A DNA stretch of 64,000 nt from assembly GCA_000507305.1 (NCBI GenBank), contig DF239046.1, positions 310,001 through 374,000 on the forward strand, read 5' to 3'. The notes beneath the pieces are model-generated. The model made no database searches, was not told the origin of the DNA, and worked only from the letters and a program-made list of their open reading frames with translations. The DNA is from Breviolum minutum Mf 1.05b.01 (taxonomy: Eukaryota; Sar; Dinophyceae; Suessiales; Symbiodiniaceae). Both the position numbers and the translations under genes were made by a program. Below, piece by piece: positions 53,282 through 64,000 of the stretch (the stretch's first letter is position 1; each line of letters opens with the position of its first letter).

Positions 53282-53651
53282 TGCATGTTTTTCTCCAAAA
53301 AAGATGGCACATTTGGCATTTCATTGCCAGGAAGTACAAGGAAATGAACTAGGAACCTGAAGATCTGCCATGGAACAAGTTTCCAAGTGCTTGGTACAGT
53401 CAGCAACCTTAGTCGCATCGATTTTTACAAAACAGATCATTTAGTTGGTGCGAAACTTTTTTGGGGGTCGTATCGATTATAGCCGTACCTATGGGATTAG
53501 GCATTCCAAAGGATGATCAACCCTTTATTAGAGATGGAAATATATGTAAGGGTATTGAAATCTCATGTTGCATTGTATTGCAATATCTCACAGCTGAATG
53601 TTTCATTCAAAACACAGCACTGAAATGCATCAGTGTCGTTGTGCGAAACAT

Positions 53652-53664
53652 GTAGTAGTAGTAA

Positions 53665-53712
<48 letters not shown>

Positions 53713-53787
53713 CAATAGTAGTAGCAATAGTAGTAGCAATAGTAGTAGCAATAGTAGTAGCAATAGTAGTAGCAATAGTAGTAGCAA

Positions 53788-53822
<35 letters not shown>

Positions 53823-53930
53823 TAGTAGTAGTAGTAGTAGTAGTAGTAGTTTTAGTATTAGTAGTTCTTGTTCTTCTTGTTGTTGTTGTTGTTGTTGTTG
53901 TAGCAGTAGTATTTCTAGTTAGTAGTTACT
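53652..53930. repeat. (AGT)n compound microsatellite
   Basis: About 90 trinucleotides, mainly agt with regularly spaced agcaat interruptions (a 12-bp higher-order period at 53712-53790), grading into gtt near 53880. Confidence 0.95.
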
Positions 53931-54292
53931 AGGGAGTACTATGCAAGACGCAAGCTATTTCTCTTTTTTCCCATGTTTATAGAATTATTTCTCTGTTTGG
54001 TGACGCAAAACATGATCAAAACGTGAGAGGCATGCACAATCGACTATTTTGGATCATTTCATAATCTGGAGAACACATTGTAATTGTGATTTTGATGTGA
54101 CTCTGCTGTGACCCGGTCGCATCGGTCCATTACCTTGGCGGACGGATGAATCAGGAAATTGATGTAACTTAGGTTCCCGACTGTACCGAAAAAAATGACA
54201 AAAGGAAGAGCAACTAACGCCCCTTGTGAGAATGGAACATTTACCATATCAACTGGTGATCGCCAGATTTCTGAACCATCAACAGTATATTA

Positions 54293-54397
54293 CTAGGTGG
54301 TGGTTTCAAATATGTTTTTTTTCATCCCGAAGATTGGGGAAATGATCCAATTTGACGAACATATTTTTCCGATGGGTTGGCAAAAAACCACCAACTA
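54293..54397 (+). repeat. Family D element
   Basis: ctaggtggtggtttcaaata at the left, atttgacgaacatatttttc inside, and aaaaccaccaactag at the right. One of the best conserved copies. Confidence 0.7.
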
Positions 54398-54658
54398 GGT
54401 ATGTTAGTTCTAGGGGTCCTGATAGTGGTTTATTTTAATCCCTTATATACCCAAAACAATCGTTCGAGGAAGTACAATCCCCCCCCAAAAAAACGTGTAT
54501 AACAACCGCTGTAGGAAGTATAATTCACTATATACCCTATCCCTAGGAATCCAGGACTATCCTGAGATATCCTGAGGATGGGATTAGAACCCTAAAACAA
54601 CCACTCTAGGAAAGGGTTTGGATTCCCAGGGATACACCATATCAACAGTATGTTAGTT

Positions 54659-54786
54659 CTACGAGGGTGTCCATGGAACTTAGTAACTACTTAGTAAGTT
54701 GGGTTGTTTCACCTACTTAGAGGACTTACAACCTACTTAAATAGGGCTTATAATCTATTTACTAAGTACCATGGACATCCCAGTAG
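54659..54786. repeat. Family I element
   Basis: ctacgagggtgtccatggaa plus cttagtaa at the left is inverted at the right (ttactaagtaccatggacat plus cccagtag). Confidence 0.7.
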
Positions 54787-55140
54787 GGAGTGATTTGGAA
54801 ACCCCCCCAGGATTTCGGAGGGGAAATCTCCAGCAATCCTGGGAGGCCAGCAGTGCCTTTGGTGGTTGGACTCCGGGCTCTGATACTAAAGGCGGGCCGG
54901 CACCGTTTGGACGGACGGTTCGGAGATCGGAAGATCCGTTTTAAGGGAAACCTAGTGGTTAAGCCAAGCCCCTTAAATAAGGGGCCTTATTTCCAAGGGG
55001 GGGTACTGTATGTTGAGGGGGAGGTTGGTTGATTAGAATGTCAGGTACCTATGCATAGTTTGAAAACTATATAACCTCAAAATTGCATCATCTTCCATTT
55101 TTCAGGGATAAAACACATAAAAAACAACAGTTCTTGAAAC
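54787..55140. other. GC-richer stretch, coding uncertain
   Basis: A frame at about 54830-54935 reads SWEASSAFGGWTPGSDTKGG then PAPFGRTVRRSEDPF and has protein-like composition, but two other frames are open too, and no splice sites were assigned. Confidence 0.3.
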
Positions 55141-55144
55141 CACT

Positions 55145-55262
55145 ACACCTCTGAAAATTGACGGATGGAAGCTCGACATCACTCAATTGAAGAGGAAAAT
55201 TATCTGAACCATACCTCCGTTGTGGGATTTCGGCGTCATGTTAATTTTCCAGGGAGTAATTG
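55145..55262. repeat. Family F-like element
   Basis: ctacacctctgaaaattgac at the left and gtcatgttaattttccaggg at the right. A similar arrangement lies at 46225-46340. Confidence 0.45.
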
Positions 55263-55671
55263 AAGTTCATGCTTTAAGCATGGTTGGCCGGTAAACATGC
55301 TTTATACCATAAAAAATGGGTCGAGTTTGATTTGTTTGATGTGAACTAGTTGTTAGAGTTTAGGGGAGCACTTCATGTCAAAGGGATATTTCATATTTTG
55401 TTGTGATTTGGGGATCCCAAAAAGGTGCATGCAAGTTGGTTTCAATGGTTGTGGTTGATTGATCTATCCATCAAGTTCACCCAGGTTTTAATTTCGAAGA
55501 GGTTCTTGTTTTGTTTCTTGACACCTCCTTAAACGAAAAAAACACACACCTATTCAGAAAGACTTCCAAACAAGAACTTCAGGCATTGGTCTTTTCAAAA
55601 AACACATCAGGATGGACAGGAAACCATTTGTGAAATGTTTGGCTGTTTTCTTTGAGTTGAAAGAATGCAGT

Positions 55672-55825
55672 TGAGCAATGGAAAAAGGGCCCCTGGTTGT
55701 TTAGGATTTATAGGGGATTATGCAACCCGGTTATGTGGTGAATAGATTTGCAACATGATAAACCATTATAATACGGATCCCTATGAAACAACAAGTGTAA
55801 TGGACAGTTTTTTTTGGTCGCTCAG
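55672..55825 (+). repeat. Family A element
   Basis: tgagcaatggaaaaagggcc at the left, cctggttgtttaggatttat inside, and agttttttttggtcgctcag at the right. About 154 bp, + orientation. Confidence 0.65.
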
Positions 55826-56579
55826 TTGATACAAGGTCTCACATCCATACTGCTAAAAAACCCAGGTAACTACTAAACTACTACTCCCATATGGTACTTC
55901 CCGTTTTCAGCCAAGGATGAAAATCCAACAACCTTTTCAAATTTTAACACACAACGAAAGTCGTGAACTCGTGAACTCGGTCACCGGTGCCCAGGGGAAT
56001 ATATTCAATTGGACTTGTCCAACACCGTGGTCTCTGGTCTATCGATCCAAGGACGTCGTCCCGTCTCAGGCACCAGCCGCGTAGTAGGTCCAGCTAGGTA
56101 GGTCATCAACTCAATAGGAAGGGGTTTTATATCATAAGGATTTCCTAAGGGTTGGAGGACCATTCCCCCTAAATCACCCACTTTTGACGAGTTTTGGCAC
56201 ATTTTTGCGGTGTTCAAAAAAAGGAAATGGTTGGTTGTTTGATATCGGGGATGACAAGTTTCTACAGAAATTATGGGGATCCCAGTCAACAACCCATCAG
56301 TATTTCAATGGAATGTCAGCCAAAGGTTTTGAATGTATTCGAAATCAATGGTCGAGTTGACTTTGTTTTGAGAGTTGGAGAGTTGGACATATAGTTGTTG
56401 AAAAACACTCCCACCGGGTTAGACTTGTGGAGGTGCAAGTCTCACGGTTTTTATCGTTTCAAGTCCGTGTTTGTGTTAACAAAATCCCACCGGCAACATG
56501 AATTCCACCACTTTCAATCATATAAAGAAGAAGAACCATAGTCATCATCAGCGAGTATCGTTTCTTTGTCTATCATGAT

Positions 56580-56663
56580 CCTGATGTTCATCATCATCAT
56601 CATCATCATCATAATCATCATCATCATCATCATAATCATCATCATCATCATCATCATCATCAG

Positions 56664-56710
<47 letters not shown>

Positions 56711-56717
56711 GCATCAG

Positions 56718-56791
<74 letters not shown>

Positions 56792-56792
56792 G

Positions 56793-56862
<70 letters not shown>
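56580..56862. repeat. (ATC)n microsatellite
   Basis: About 94 trinucleotides with sparse ata and agc interruptions; the largest simple repeat in the window. Poly-Met and poly-Ile frames are spurious. Confidence 0.95.
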
Positions 56863-56863
<1 letters not shown>

Positions 56864-56869
56864 CTTCAA

Positions 56870-58050
56870 ACTCCCTGGGACTACTACATGTCAGTCACAT
56901 GCCACCGGATCAGGCAGTCCTGAACAAACTGGATCTTTGCTACTGGGCATGAGATAGGTCAGTGTACCATTAAATAGGATCAACATTCCCAATGATATCC
57001 ATGAAATTCCATGAATCCATCATATGCTATGCTGCTATACCTAAGTTCAATTGATCCGATTAGGTTGTAATTCGAATCAAACATCTTTGGAGATTGAATA
57101 AGAACTACTGTGTTGTGCTGATCACGATGAGCATTCATGAGCAGCCTGGATGACCATTTTCCCTACTAAATGACGAGCAAAGGCTCACAACAAAGTGGGG
57201 GTTGAGCACCAGCCAGTTTTGAGTTAAGGATTCTACAAATAAGCTTGGCACCAAGAGCTATATTTAGAATCTACTGTATATATTTGGGCAAATGACACAT
57301 GCAAACTGGTTTTGTAAGGGAAAGCCACTCCCAAAGGAAGGCCTCACAATTTGGTTTGGTGGATTATTATGAATTGTCATTATTATTAGGTTGTTTACCT
57401 ACCAAGTGCTCCCCTGCCAGTTGTAAATGGAATTAAAACAGTTTTAAATCTCTATAAGAGGCCTAATATCTAAATGAATATGGGTACCTGGGGTTCTAGC
57501 CCCTATAAGTGGAGTTATATGCCTATACATATATTCACAAAAAAAATAACTTGCAGAGGCTTGTAGATACTTGAACCTGCTTGGCCGCCATGGCGCATTG
57601 AGTTTTCTGAAATGTCCAACTTTGAAAGTAGGAACCGGGTATCCTCGCAAGGTTGGAGACCCCGTAAACTCCAACTTGCAGGGGGCTTGCTTGTTTCAAA
57701 GAAAGCACCTGCAGCTTGCTGGATCTTTAAAGGAGAATTCCTGGAATATCACTATCACTAGAGATGATCAGTGCACCATGGTTTTATATCCCATGTATAT
57801 AAGTGACATTTGTATACATTTGTTGCGTTGTTCTGTTCACCCTTTCGGTGTTACACCCCACCCTCAAAACCTACCGCTATCTTTGGTTTAAATAGCAGCT
57901 TAACAAGCATATCACATCAATTTGGGCAACCTCAACCAAAAAGAAACGTCCTCAAAATCATCATGATCTCCCTCAATCGTACATTCAAACATAAAAATCA
58001 ACCAGATGTCTGTAAATATATACAGTTGGTCCCATTAATCCTAATGGGTT
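56870..58050. other. Stretch without a firm gene
   Basis: No confident exon. A frame at about 57570-57790 is open (KVGTGYPRKVGDPVNSNLQG) but has no clear boundaries. 57155-57200 (aaatgacgagcaaaggctca) resembles 2790-2810, a shared dispersed repeat fragment. Confidence 0.35.
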
Positions 58051-58053
58051 ATT

Positions 58054-58185
58054 TGGATGTCCCAGGAAGTTAGGATCAATGGTTAGGATCCGTGGGTTAT
58101 AACCCCAAGGAATACCCCATTTATAGGCAGGTGAAATAACCCACTGATCCTAACCATTGATCCTAACTTCCGTCCCGGGACATCC
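58054..58185. repeat. Family I element with long TIRs
   Basis: ggatgtcccaggaagttagg plus atcaatggttaggatc at the left is inverted at the right (gatcctaaccattgatccta plus acttccgtcccgggacatcc). The arms match over about 36 bp with a few changes. Confidence 0.75.
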
Positions 58186-58249
58186 AGGGTTAAGGGTTGG
58201 AAGGTTCCACCCTATCCGTATCCCTCAATCTCATCTTGACTCCGTCAAG

Positions 58250-58337
58250 GCTGGAGAAGCTCTTGGAACCCTCCGATCCTTTACCACCCATGCGCTTGTA
58301 CAAACGACCTCCTGTACGGCTGATTCATGTACCTTGG
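58250..58337 (+). CDS. Coding-like exon, Pro/Arg-rich
   Basis: Acceptor ctccgtcaag, then LEKLLEPSDPLPPMRLYKRP and PVRLIHVPW, followed by a GTGCAC donor. Good codon bias; the family was not recognised. Could be a kinesin tail exon. Confidence 0.45.
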
Positions 58338-58671
58338 GTGCACAGCAATAGATGTTTTTGTTGCGAGGTTTTGGGCTGCGATGTTTGGATACAAAATGAT
58401 GTTTCTGTGATGTTTTTGGTGGGTGGTTTGAGGACTTGTGATGAAGATTTGTTGTGTTGTTGTGATGTTGAAGTTTTTTGTTGCTTGTTTCTGGTTTTTG
58501 GGGGCTTGGTAGCTGGGTCGTGAAGAACATAAAGCTTGGCTGAAATCAGCAGAAACACACAATTAAAAAAGCACACACAATGACAGGTGAGAGATTGAAA
58601 CTTCCTTGTTATCAGAGGTTCCAATGAGCGTAACCATCACGAATCATGTTCCATTTGCAAGTTTTAACATT

Positions 58672-58766
58672 CCCATAGGATCTCTGTATGGAATAATTAC
58701 CTACATTTACCATAAACATCAACCAAATGTAGGTAAATATACCATACATGGATCCTATGGTATTGT
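58672..58766. repeat. Family C element, best copy
   Basis: cataggatctctgtatggaa at the left and accatacatggatcctatgg at the right. Inner arms tacctacattt and aaatgtaggta are exact inverts. Confidence 0.7.
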
Positions 58767-59109
58767 AACACTGGCTGCTTGGAATATAGTATGAATCATT
58801 GCTATCTCTTTGTAGATAGTTGACCTCTAAGGATTCAAGAATGCATCATGTCAATTCTTCATCCGTGTTCTACATTGACTACTGGGATGACCATCCAGAT
58901 GGTTTTTGTTCCTAGCATATAGATACTTCATGCTTTTTTAGATAGCTTTATGAAATCAAATGATGATGAGTAGGAGTATCCCATAAAAAGTAGGATTATC
59001 TCTATGAATGGGCAACCCCTATGCAATTTCATGGGATGATCCGAACCAGTTATACGTATAAGTAAGGTTATAACTCCACTTGTTAGGGGTAGTTATAGCT
59101 CCAGTTACC

Positions 59110-59214
59110 CATTTATTCCCATACCATCCATGTAAGGTATATTTGCCTACGTTTGGTTGTTTTTTGATGGTAAAATATGGCAAATGTAGGTAGATATGGC
59201 ATACATGGATTGTT
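59110..59214. repeat. Family C element
   Basis: cccataccatccatgtaagg at the left, tttgcctacgtttggttg inside, and gtaggtagatatggcatac plus atgga at the right. Confidence 0.6.
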
Positions 59215-59249
59215 GTGGATTTTTACGCCATTTATAGGGTCCCCCCATG

Positions 59250-59367
59250 TCGTGACAACGGGTATCCAGGATGTATTTATGATCGTCCACACACGTTTCG
59301 GAGCTTTAACTCCTGGCACCTCGGAGAAGAAACCAACGTTGGGTGCCTGGAAGTCTAAACAATCACA
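59250..59367 (+). CDS. Coding-like island (tentative)
   Basis: A + strand frame reads TTGIQDVFMIVHTRFGALTP and GTSEKKPTLGAWK. The opposite strand is open as well (PGVKAPKRVWTIINTSWIPV), so strand is not certain. Confidence 0.3.
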
Positions 59368-59719
59368 TTTTGATTGATGTTTGGTCAAACAATCATGTTT
59401 TATGTAATGATTTGGAATCAAATGGTTACTTAGGGTTCCATTTGGTTGGGTGACTTTTTTACAGCTAAATCCCGGGATACTGTGTCCTTAATGGGCTTTG
59501 ACATTTTGAAGCCTAACCTTTAAACGGGTACGACAATTTAGGATCAATGATCCGCTAATAATGATAATGTCAATAAGCAGTTTTTTGTTAAACCAATTTT
59601 GTTTCACTGCTCACTTCGATGACTTCCATGTTGATGTTTTTTTCAGCTAAGAAACTCTAAGTGGGATGTTTGAGGTGGAAGCCGGGAGCTGGTTGTTCCA
59701 ACCTTAAACCCTGGAAAAA

Positions 59720-59884
59720 GAACGAATGAAAAGGAAAAAAGACAACCTAGTTGTTTAGGGTATATAGGGGGGTGATACTACATATACTACCCAGCTATGT
59801 GGGGATTTTGATAAGCCATAATAAGGATCCCTATTGAACAAGCAGGATTCAATGGAAAGTAAGAGGATTTTTTTAGTGGCTGAC
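59720..59884 (+). repeat. Family A element
   Basis: gaacgaatgaaaaggaaaaa, then cctagttgtttagggtatat, gggattttgataagccataa and the right end aggatttttttagtggctga. Confidence 0.55.
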
Positions 59885-60094
59885 AGGCTGACATGAAAAT
59901 GGAAAAAACACCATGAATGAAGATGTATTTGCTATAAAAAAATGTGATTCTTCATTGTCATGTTAGTTTTAACGGGGGTGTACTCTTGTGGTGGTTTCCC
60001 TACTGGGAAAAAATATATCAGTTTGAGGAGCATAATTTTTCCGTTTTCAGTGGTACGAAAACCCAGCAACTGGTTAGTGAATGGTCAGGTATTA

Positions 60095-60238
60095 TTACAA
60101 GGCCCATACGATCGTTGTAAATGGACTGTTAAATGGGCGAAAATCATTACAGTAGGTTTCCCTGCAGTCATTTCACCCTATTAGGGGCGCCCCATTGACC
60201 AGCTCCATTTATAGCTAGGCTGCGGGGCCCACCTTGTA
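60095..60238. repeat. Family M element
   Basis: ttacaaggcccatacgatcg at the left and tgcggggcccaccttgta at the right keep about 10 matching TIR bases. Confidence 0.5.
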
Positions 60239-60267
60239 GGCTGTTCCGAGGAAGTGTTGTTCCCTAA

Positions 60268-60380
60268 GGATCTTGGACCCTCCAATGGAAGGGTGAATGA
60301 ACCGGTTTGTATGGCAGGGGTGGTTGGGGGTCCTCAAAATATCGCCAGTTTCGAGGGTCCAATGATCCATAGGGTGTTAC
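60268..60380. repeat. Family N element
   Basis: ggaccctccaatggaagggt, atggcaggggtggttggggg and tcctcaaaatatc repeat the order seen at 34478-34601. Confidence 0.6.
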
Positions 60381-60384
60381 TGAA

Positions 60385-61320
60385 ATCCTCCCGAAAAACT
60401 TGGCTAGTTATCTATAGTTGATGATGGGGCTTCCCCTTGTAGGCGGAACAACGAGGATCTGTTGTTGTTCACCTTGAGGTGAACCGGAGTTTAGCGCTGC
60501 ACATTTGGACTACGACCAGCTGAACAAAGCAGATCGAACCCTTAAGGCGCGGACCTTTTCCCCCCGTGAAGGTCACCCCAAATTCGGTGGTTGAATTGGG
60601 AAGGGAAGTGTCCCTCTCTCAAAATGCTCAAAACATGCAGTTTTTGTTTGTTTTAGGGAATTTGTAAATTTCAGTAATTTGCTCAAGATGTTTTGTATAG
60701 TTTCTGGATTCCCGTTCCCCTTTGTAGGAAGCCTATATAGATATTGCAGATGTTCATGTTATGACTTGAGATGGAATTGGATGTTGATTCCATGAAACTT
60801 GGACGGAATTTCCCATTGACCTTTTGTTGTCGTTAGTTTCAACTATTTGAGGTTGATTTATTTCATCCTCACTAAATATGATATTAGCAGCTTTTAGATG
60901 ATGAACATGCTAGTTGAAACAGGCAAGTGTATGAAACCAATATAAGACTACGATACTATCCAATTAAACATTGGGGATGATGTTTCAACTCACTGTGTGC
61001 ATTGGGAGTGATGTTTGCATGGCATGATGAAGGGAGCTACTCATCGGCATAAGTTGAAACGTAATCCCCCATTCCTTGCAAACAACCCCGAAAGAAGTTA
61101 TGGATAGGTTTTTTTATCTAAATGTATTGCACTAAAAGTTGTCAGCAATTTTGCAAGTTTGGTTGGTCTGCCCAAGTTTTGCGTAGTATAGAGGTTCCGG
61201 CAACACGACATCGCCACATCTTTTGTTGGGTGGTTCTTTTGATTGCAAACATCTAAAACTCAGTACCCTACGTCCTACGTAGAAATAAACATTTCGGTGC
61301 TTTCTTTGTGGGCACTTCTG
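60385..61320. other. Non-coding stretch
   Basis: About 0.9 kb, AT-rich, with no supported exon. Its start (60510-60650) shares a diverged block with 7245-7400. Confidence 0.4.
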
Positions 61321-61484
61321 TGTTTTTTTGCGAAAAGCACATAGACATAGAATGTGGATATGACTTGACAGAGGAAATGAATCTTGCACTTGAAACTGCA
61401 AGATCTTCTGCCTGGTGGTTATTCAAAATTATGGAACCAAAAACAAACCAGGGTGGACCAGTGGGGTGTGAAGACATATCCCGA
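61321..61484 (+). CDS. Coding-like island (tentative)
   Basis: The frame reads EKHIDIECGYDLTEEMNLAL, ETARSSAWWLFKIMEPKTNQ and GGPVGCED. Protein-like composition, but acceptor and donor were not identified and a second frame is also open. Confidence 0.3.
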
Positions 61485-61643
61485 AACAAGAAAAACAAGA
61501 ACAGACTCTACACAAGTTTATCAGATCCCAGATGTTATATGTATGGAATATTTACCGACATTTAGGCTCAAATTCATGGTACATGTAGGTATATAGATAT
61601 TAGATATTCATAGATATTCCATACATTCAGCATCTGTGATATG

Positions 61644-61747
61644 CTAGGTGGTGGTTTCATACATTCTGTTTTTTTTTGTCCTCGAAGAGTTTGGGCGTGA
61701 ATTGGATCCAATTTGACGAGCCTATTCTTCATTTTTTGGGTAGCAAA
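61644..61747 (+). repeat. Family D element, right end eroded
   Basis: ctaggtggtggtttcataca at the left and atttgacgagcctattcttc inside. The right TIR is lost. Confidence 0.55.
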
Positions 61748-61824
61748 AAAAAATAACGCTAGCGCATTTGTCCACCAGGAGTAGGAAAAAAAACCCATCA
61801 AGATCTCGATTGGAAGGAGTGAAC

Positions 61825-61920
61825 CTTGAACTCAAATGAACCCATATGTTGGGAAGATTCAACCCATAAAATTGAAGGGTAACCCCCCGGAAAGGGGTCA
61901 GTTGGGTTCTAGGAAGTTTA
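61825..61920 (+). repeat. Family E element
   Basis: cttgaactcaaatgaaccca at the left, attcaacccataaaattgaa inside, and ggtcagttgggttctaggaa at the right. Confidence 0.55.
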
Positions 61921-62049
61921 TATGATAAATAAAAAAAAATGCAGATACGCAAAGTCATGTGCGCTTTTTTTGAACATGGCTCCACAGGTCCGTTTATGGC
62001 GATTTGGTGATTGGTTTAAATCGCCGTCTTAAACCGATTCACAAAACAC

Positions 62050-62245
62050 CGGGAAAAAACATGGTGGATTTGGTGCGAGAAGGGTGGAGGCTCCGACGCA
62101 GCACTCGTCGACAGTTCGTTTCGGACAAAAATCGGTCCGCATGGTATCCGAGATGACCCCAAAAAAACATTGGCGCCAAATGGCCGACACAGATTTTTGC
62201 TACCAAGACTTGGAAGTTTATCCAAGGCAAGACATCTGCCACAAA
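62050..62245 (+). CDS. Coding-like island (tentative)
   Basis: One + frame is open: KTWWIWCEKGGGSDAALVDS, SFRTKIGPHGIRDDPKKTLA and PNGRHRFLLPRLGSLSKARH. Two minus frames are open too. GC-rich for this window, which may explain the lack of stops. Confidence 0.3.
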
Positions 62246-62639
62246 ACAACTGCTTGTGATTTTGTTGTTGTGTTTTTGTTTGGGGGTTGAGCCGTTACCA
62301 GTTAGAAGTGGAAGGGAGAGAACCCCTAGAAGTATACGTTTATTTCACCCCACTTACCCATTGATTTTCGGCCATTTTATAGGGGCCGTTTTTTTCACAA
62401 CCGTCCCGGGGGGAAGAAACATGGCAGGTGGAATTCTTTGATCTTTTGCTCTCACGTTCCTTGGTAATTTAAGGTTGTAACAAGTCGTGTCCGATTTTGT
62501 GCTGAGGTTTTTACCTGGTGGGGAGGTGTGCATGCCATATCCATATACCTTAAGTGTGGGCCAATTCCAGGATTCCAGTGACCAGGATTGTTACATATAT
62601 GCTTGGTAGGGGGGATTCCTTAGCGGCCGGAGACCGAGC

Positions 62640-63040
62640 CAACACTTGAAGGCCTTCAGCGCTTATTTGACTGCAAGAGATTTGGCAAGTCTTAGTAGCG
62701 ATGCCCACAACGCCATCAAAATCAAGACCTTGGTGAACAGATGCTATCTCACGGGGCTGCACCTGCCAAGTGAGCCGACCATCCAACACATACTCTCAAC
62801 TGGACTCAGTCTTGGCATCACAGGCACAAGCAGCGAACAGAAACTTCTGTTGCTGAAGGAGTTCAAGGCTCAGTTAAGGGCCATGGTCAAGCACCAACCG
62901 GCACCACCAGTGTTTTTGGTTGAGTTTCCGAAAGACCCCAGTGAACTACCAGAGGATTTGTTTAAGATGTCCTATGGCGAGGAGAAGCCAGTGACACAGG
63001 GTGACCAGCAGGTTTCTGCAGGTCAAGCCTTCATTGGCTA
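62640..63040 (+). CDS. Unrecognised coding block, about 130 codons
   Basis: A continuous frame with good codon bias reads KAFSAYLTARDLASLSSDAH, NAIKIKTLVNRCYLTGLHLP, STGLSLGITGTSSEQKLLLL, KEFKAQLRAMVKHQPAPPVF, LVEFPKDPSELPEDLFKMSY and GEEKPVTQGD. The ATG at 62646 is the first in the frame but may not be the start. A likely end is near 63003-63030, where GT donors (e.g. CAGGTTTCTGC) occur. It does not look like kinesin; by position it begins a different gene or an inserted fragment. Confidence 0.5.
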
Positions 63041-63379
63041 CTGCTTAGGGGGCCACACCGGCCACATTATATCTATAACGGGCGGGCCACACCGACTCCC
63101 AATTTTTTTCCACATAATTTTTGGCCTGGCGCAAATTATGATGTTGTTTTATCCAGAAATACTGTAGATGGTTCAGAAAGCCGCAACAACCACCCAACAT
63201 GTATGAAGCAACTGTAAATCATGGGAAAGTTACCATATCAACAGGTTAGCCGGATTTCTTCCATCAACTGGGAAATTATAGCCCAGGTCAGCCCAAAAGG
63301 CGGTGAAGTAAGGGAATCCACCCAAAATCCCCTTAATTTAGGTTTAGGAGTTATAGTAAAAGATGCCCAGATATTTGGA

Positions 63380-63491
63380 TACACCCCCAAAAACCAACGG
63401 CTGGAACCTGAAACTATTTTTTTGAAAGGGGAGAAATATCGACCCAAAGCAGCATTTTTGGGGGGTTCCAGCCGTTAGTTTTGGGGGTGTA
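63380..63491. repeat. Family Q palindromic element
   Basis: tacacccccaaaaaccaacg plus gctggaacc at the left is inverted at the right (ggttccagccgttagttttg plus ggggtgta), arms of about 28 bp with one gap. 112 bp. Confidence 0.7.
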
Positions 63492-63701
63492 CTGTAATTG
63501 ATGGTACTTGAATTGCTGGAAACTTTTCAGGCACATGCCCCACAATACCACCCCGCCCTCCCCCCGAAAACTAACATGTCCCCTGAAAAATAGTGGTTGG
63601 AAGGTGAACTTTTCTTTTGTTGAAATGGTTCTTTTTGGGGCACATGTTACTTTTTTTTGGGGGGGTTACTCATTCATGCTTCACAAATCTTCATTCACCG
63701 A

Positions 63702-63838
63702 GAGGTGGGCCCCCACCAGTTATAAGTAGGGTAGTAACTCCACCTGTAGGAGTTTTAAGTTTTATACCCATTTATTGGGGCCCATTCAATTCCATTTATT
63801 ATAAGGATCGGCGGGGCAACGGGCCCATCTTGTTATCT
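63702..63838. repeat. Family M-like element at window end
   Basis: gaggtgggcccccaccagtt at the left and gcaacgggcccatcttgtta at the right, with the interior gttataagtagggtagtaac. Diverged TIRs. Confidence 0.4.
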
Positions 63839-64000
63839 TTGGAAGTTGGGTCCAAACCCTATGACGAGATTGATGCCTAGAGAAACAAAAAAGGTAAGCA
63901 ACAAATGGATTCCGAAAACAAAGTCGTATTCAGGAACCTCAACTGGGGAATCTATCCATGATTTCAGGTTCGTGAAATATCGTTGGAATCTTTGCGTATG

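Noticed and set aside
56514..56952. Poly-Met and poly-Ile ORFs on both strands
   Set aside because: Products of the (ATC)n array.

Overview
The window looks like nuclear DNA of a dinoflagellate. Coding sequence is scattered as short exons on the + strand between long, repeat-filled introns. Several reading frames only join through GC-AG or GA-AG introns, which dinoflagellates are known for. A divergent C5-cytosine methyltransferase, an Ala/Lys-rich nuclear-type protein and many small inverted-repeat elements fit as well. I recognise no prokaryotic or organellar genes. The species cannot be named from sequence alone.

Outer layer (about 3.4-8.6 kb, then 31.8-44.8 kb and perhaps beyond): exons of one kinesin-3-like gene. 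Motor pieces lie at 3460, 4727, 6135 and 8563. The sequence after the motor resumes at 31789 in matching codon phase and continues through coiled-coil exons at 32.5, 33.9, 35.2, 37.2, 38.4, 39.3, 41.3, 42.2, 44.0 and 44.7 kb. Further coding-like islands at 47.6-62.2 kb may be its tail or other genes. The introns carry at least a dozen families of about 90-190 bp palindromic or TIR elements (called A-Q here).

Inner layer (9.34-28.12 kb): a dense same-strand cluster inside what appears to be one 23-kb kinesin intron. It holds (1) a C5-DNA methyltransferase, 9337-12506; (2) a DDE transposase/integrase-like protein with a D-D-E triad, 12871-16223; (3) a very large unrecognised protein or proteins, 16366-28119, ending in Lys/Ala-rich exons. 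This block nearly lacks the small elements of the flanks. Its introns instead hold short tandem duplications and two minisatellites (32 bp and 58 bp units).

Between the cluster and the next kinesin exon (28.1-31.8 kb) lie a composite repeat (tRNA-like head, 118-bp VNTR, trinucleotide tail, flanked by about 35-bp direct repeats) and an intronless kinase-like ORF. The main hypothesis is that 9.3-28.1 kb is a large mobile or formerly mobile unit that carries its own DNA methyltransferase beside a DDE enzyme and is nested in a host kinesin gene. Exon boundaries were placed by eye and are approximate wherever the text says so.
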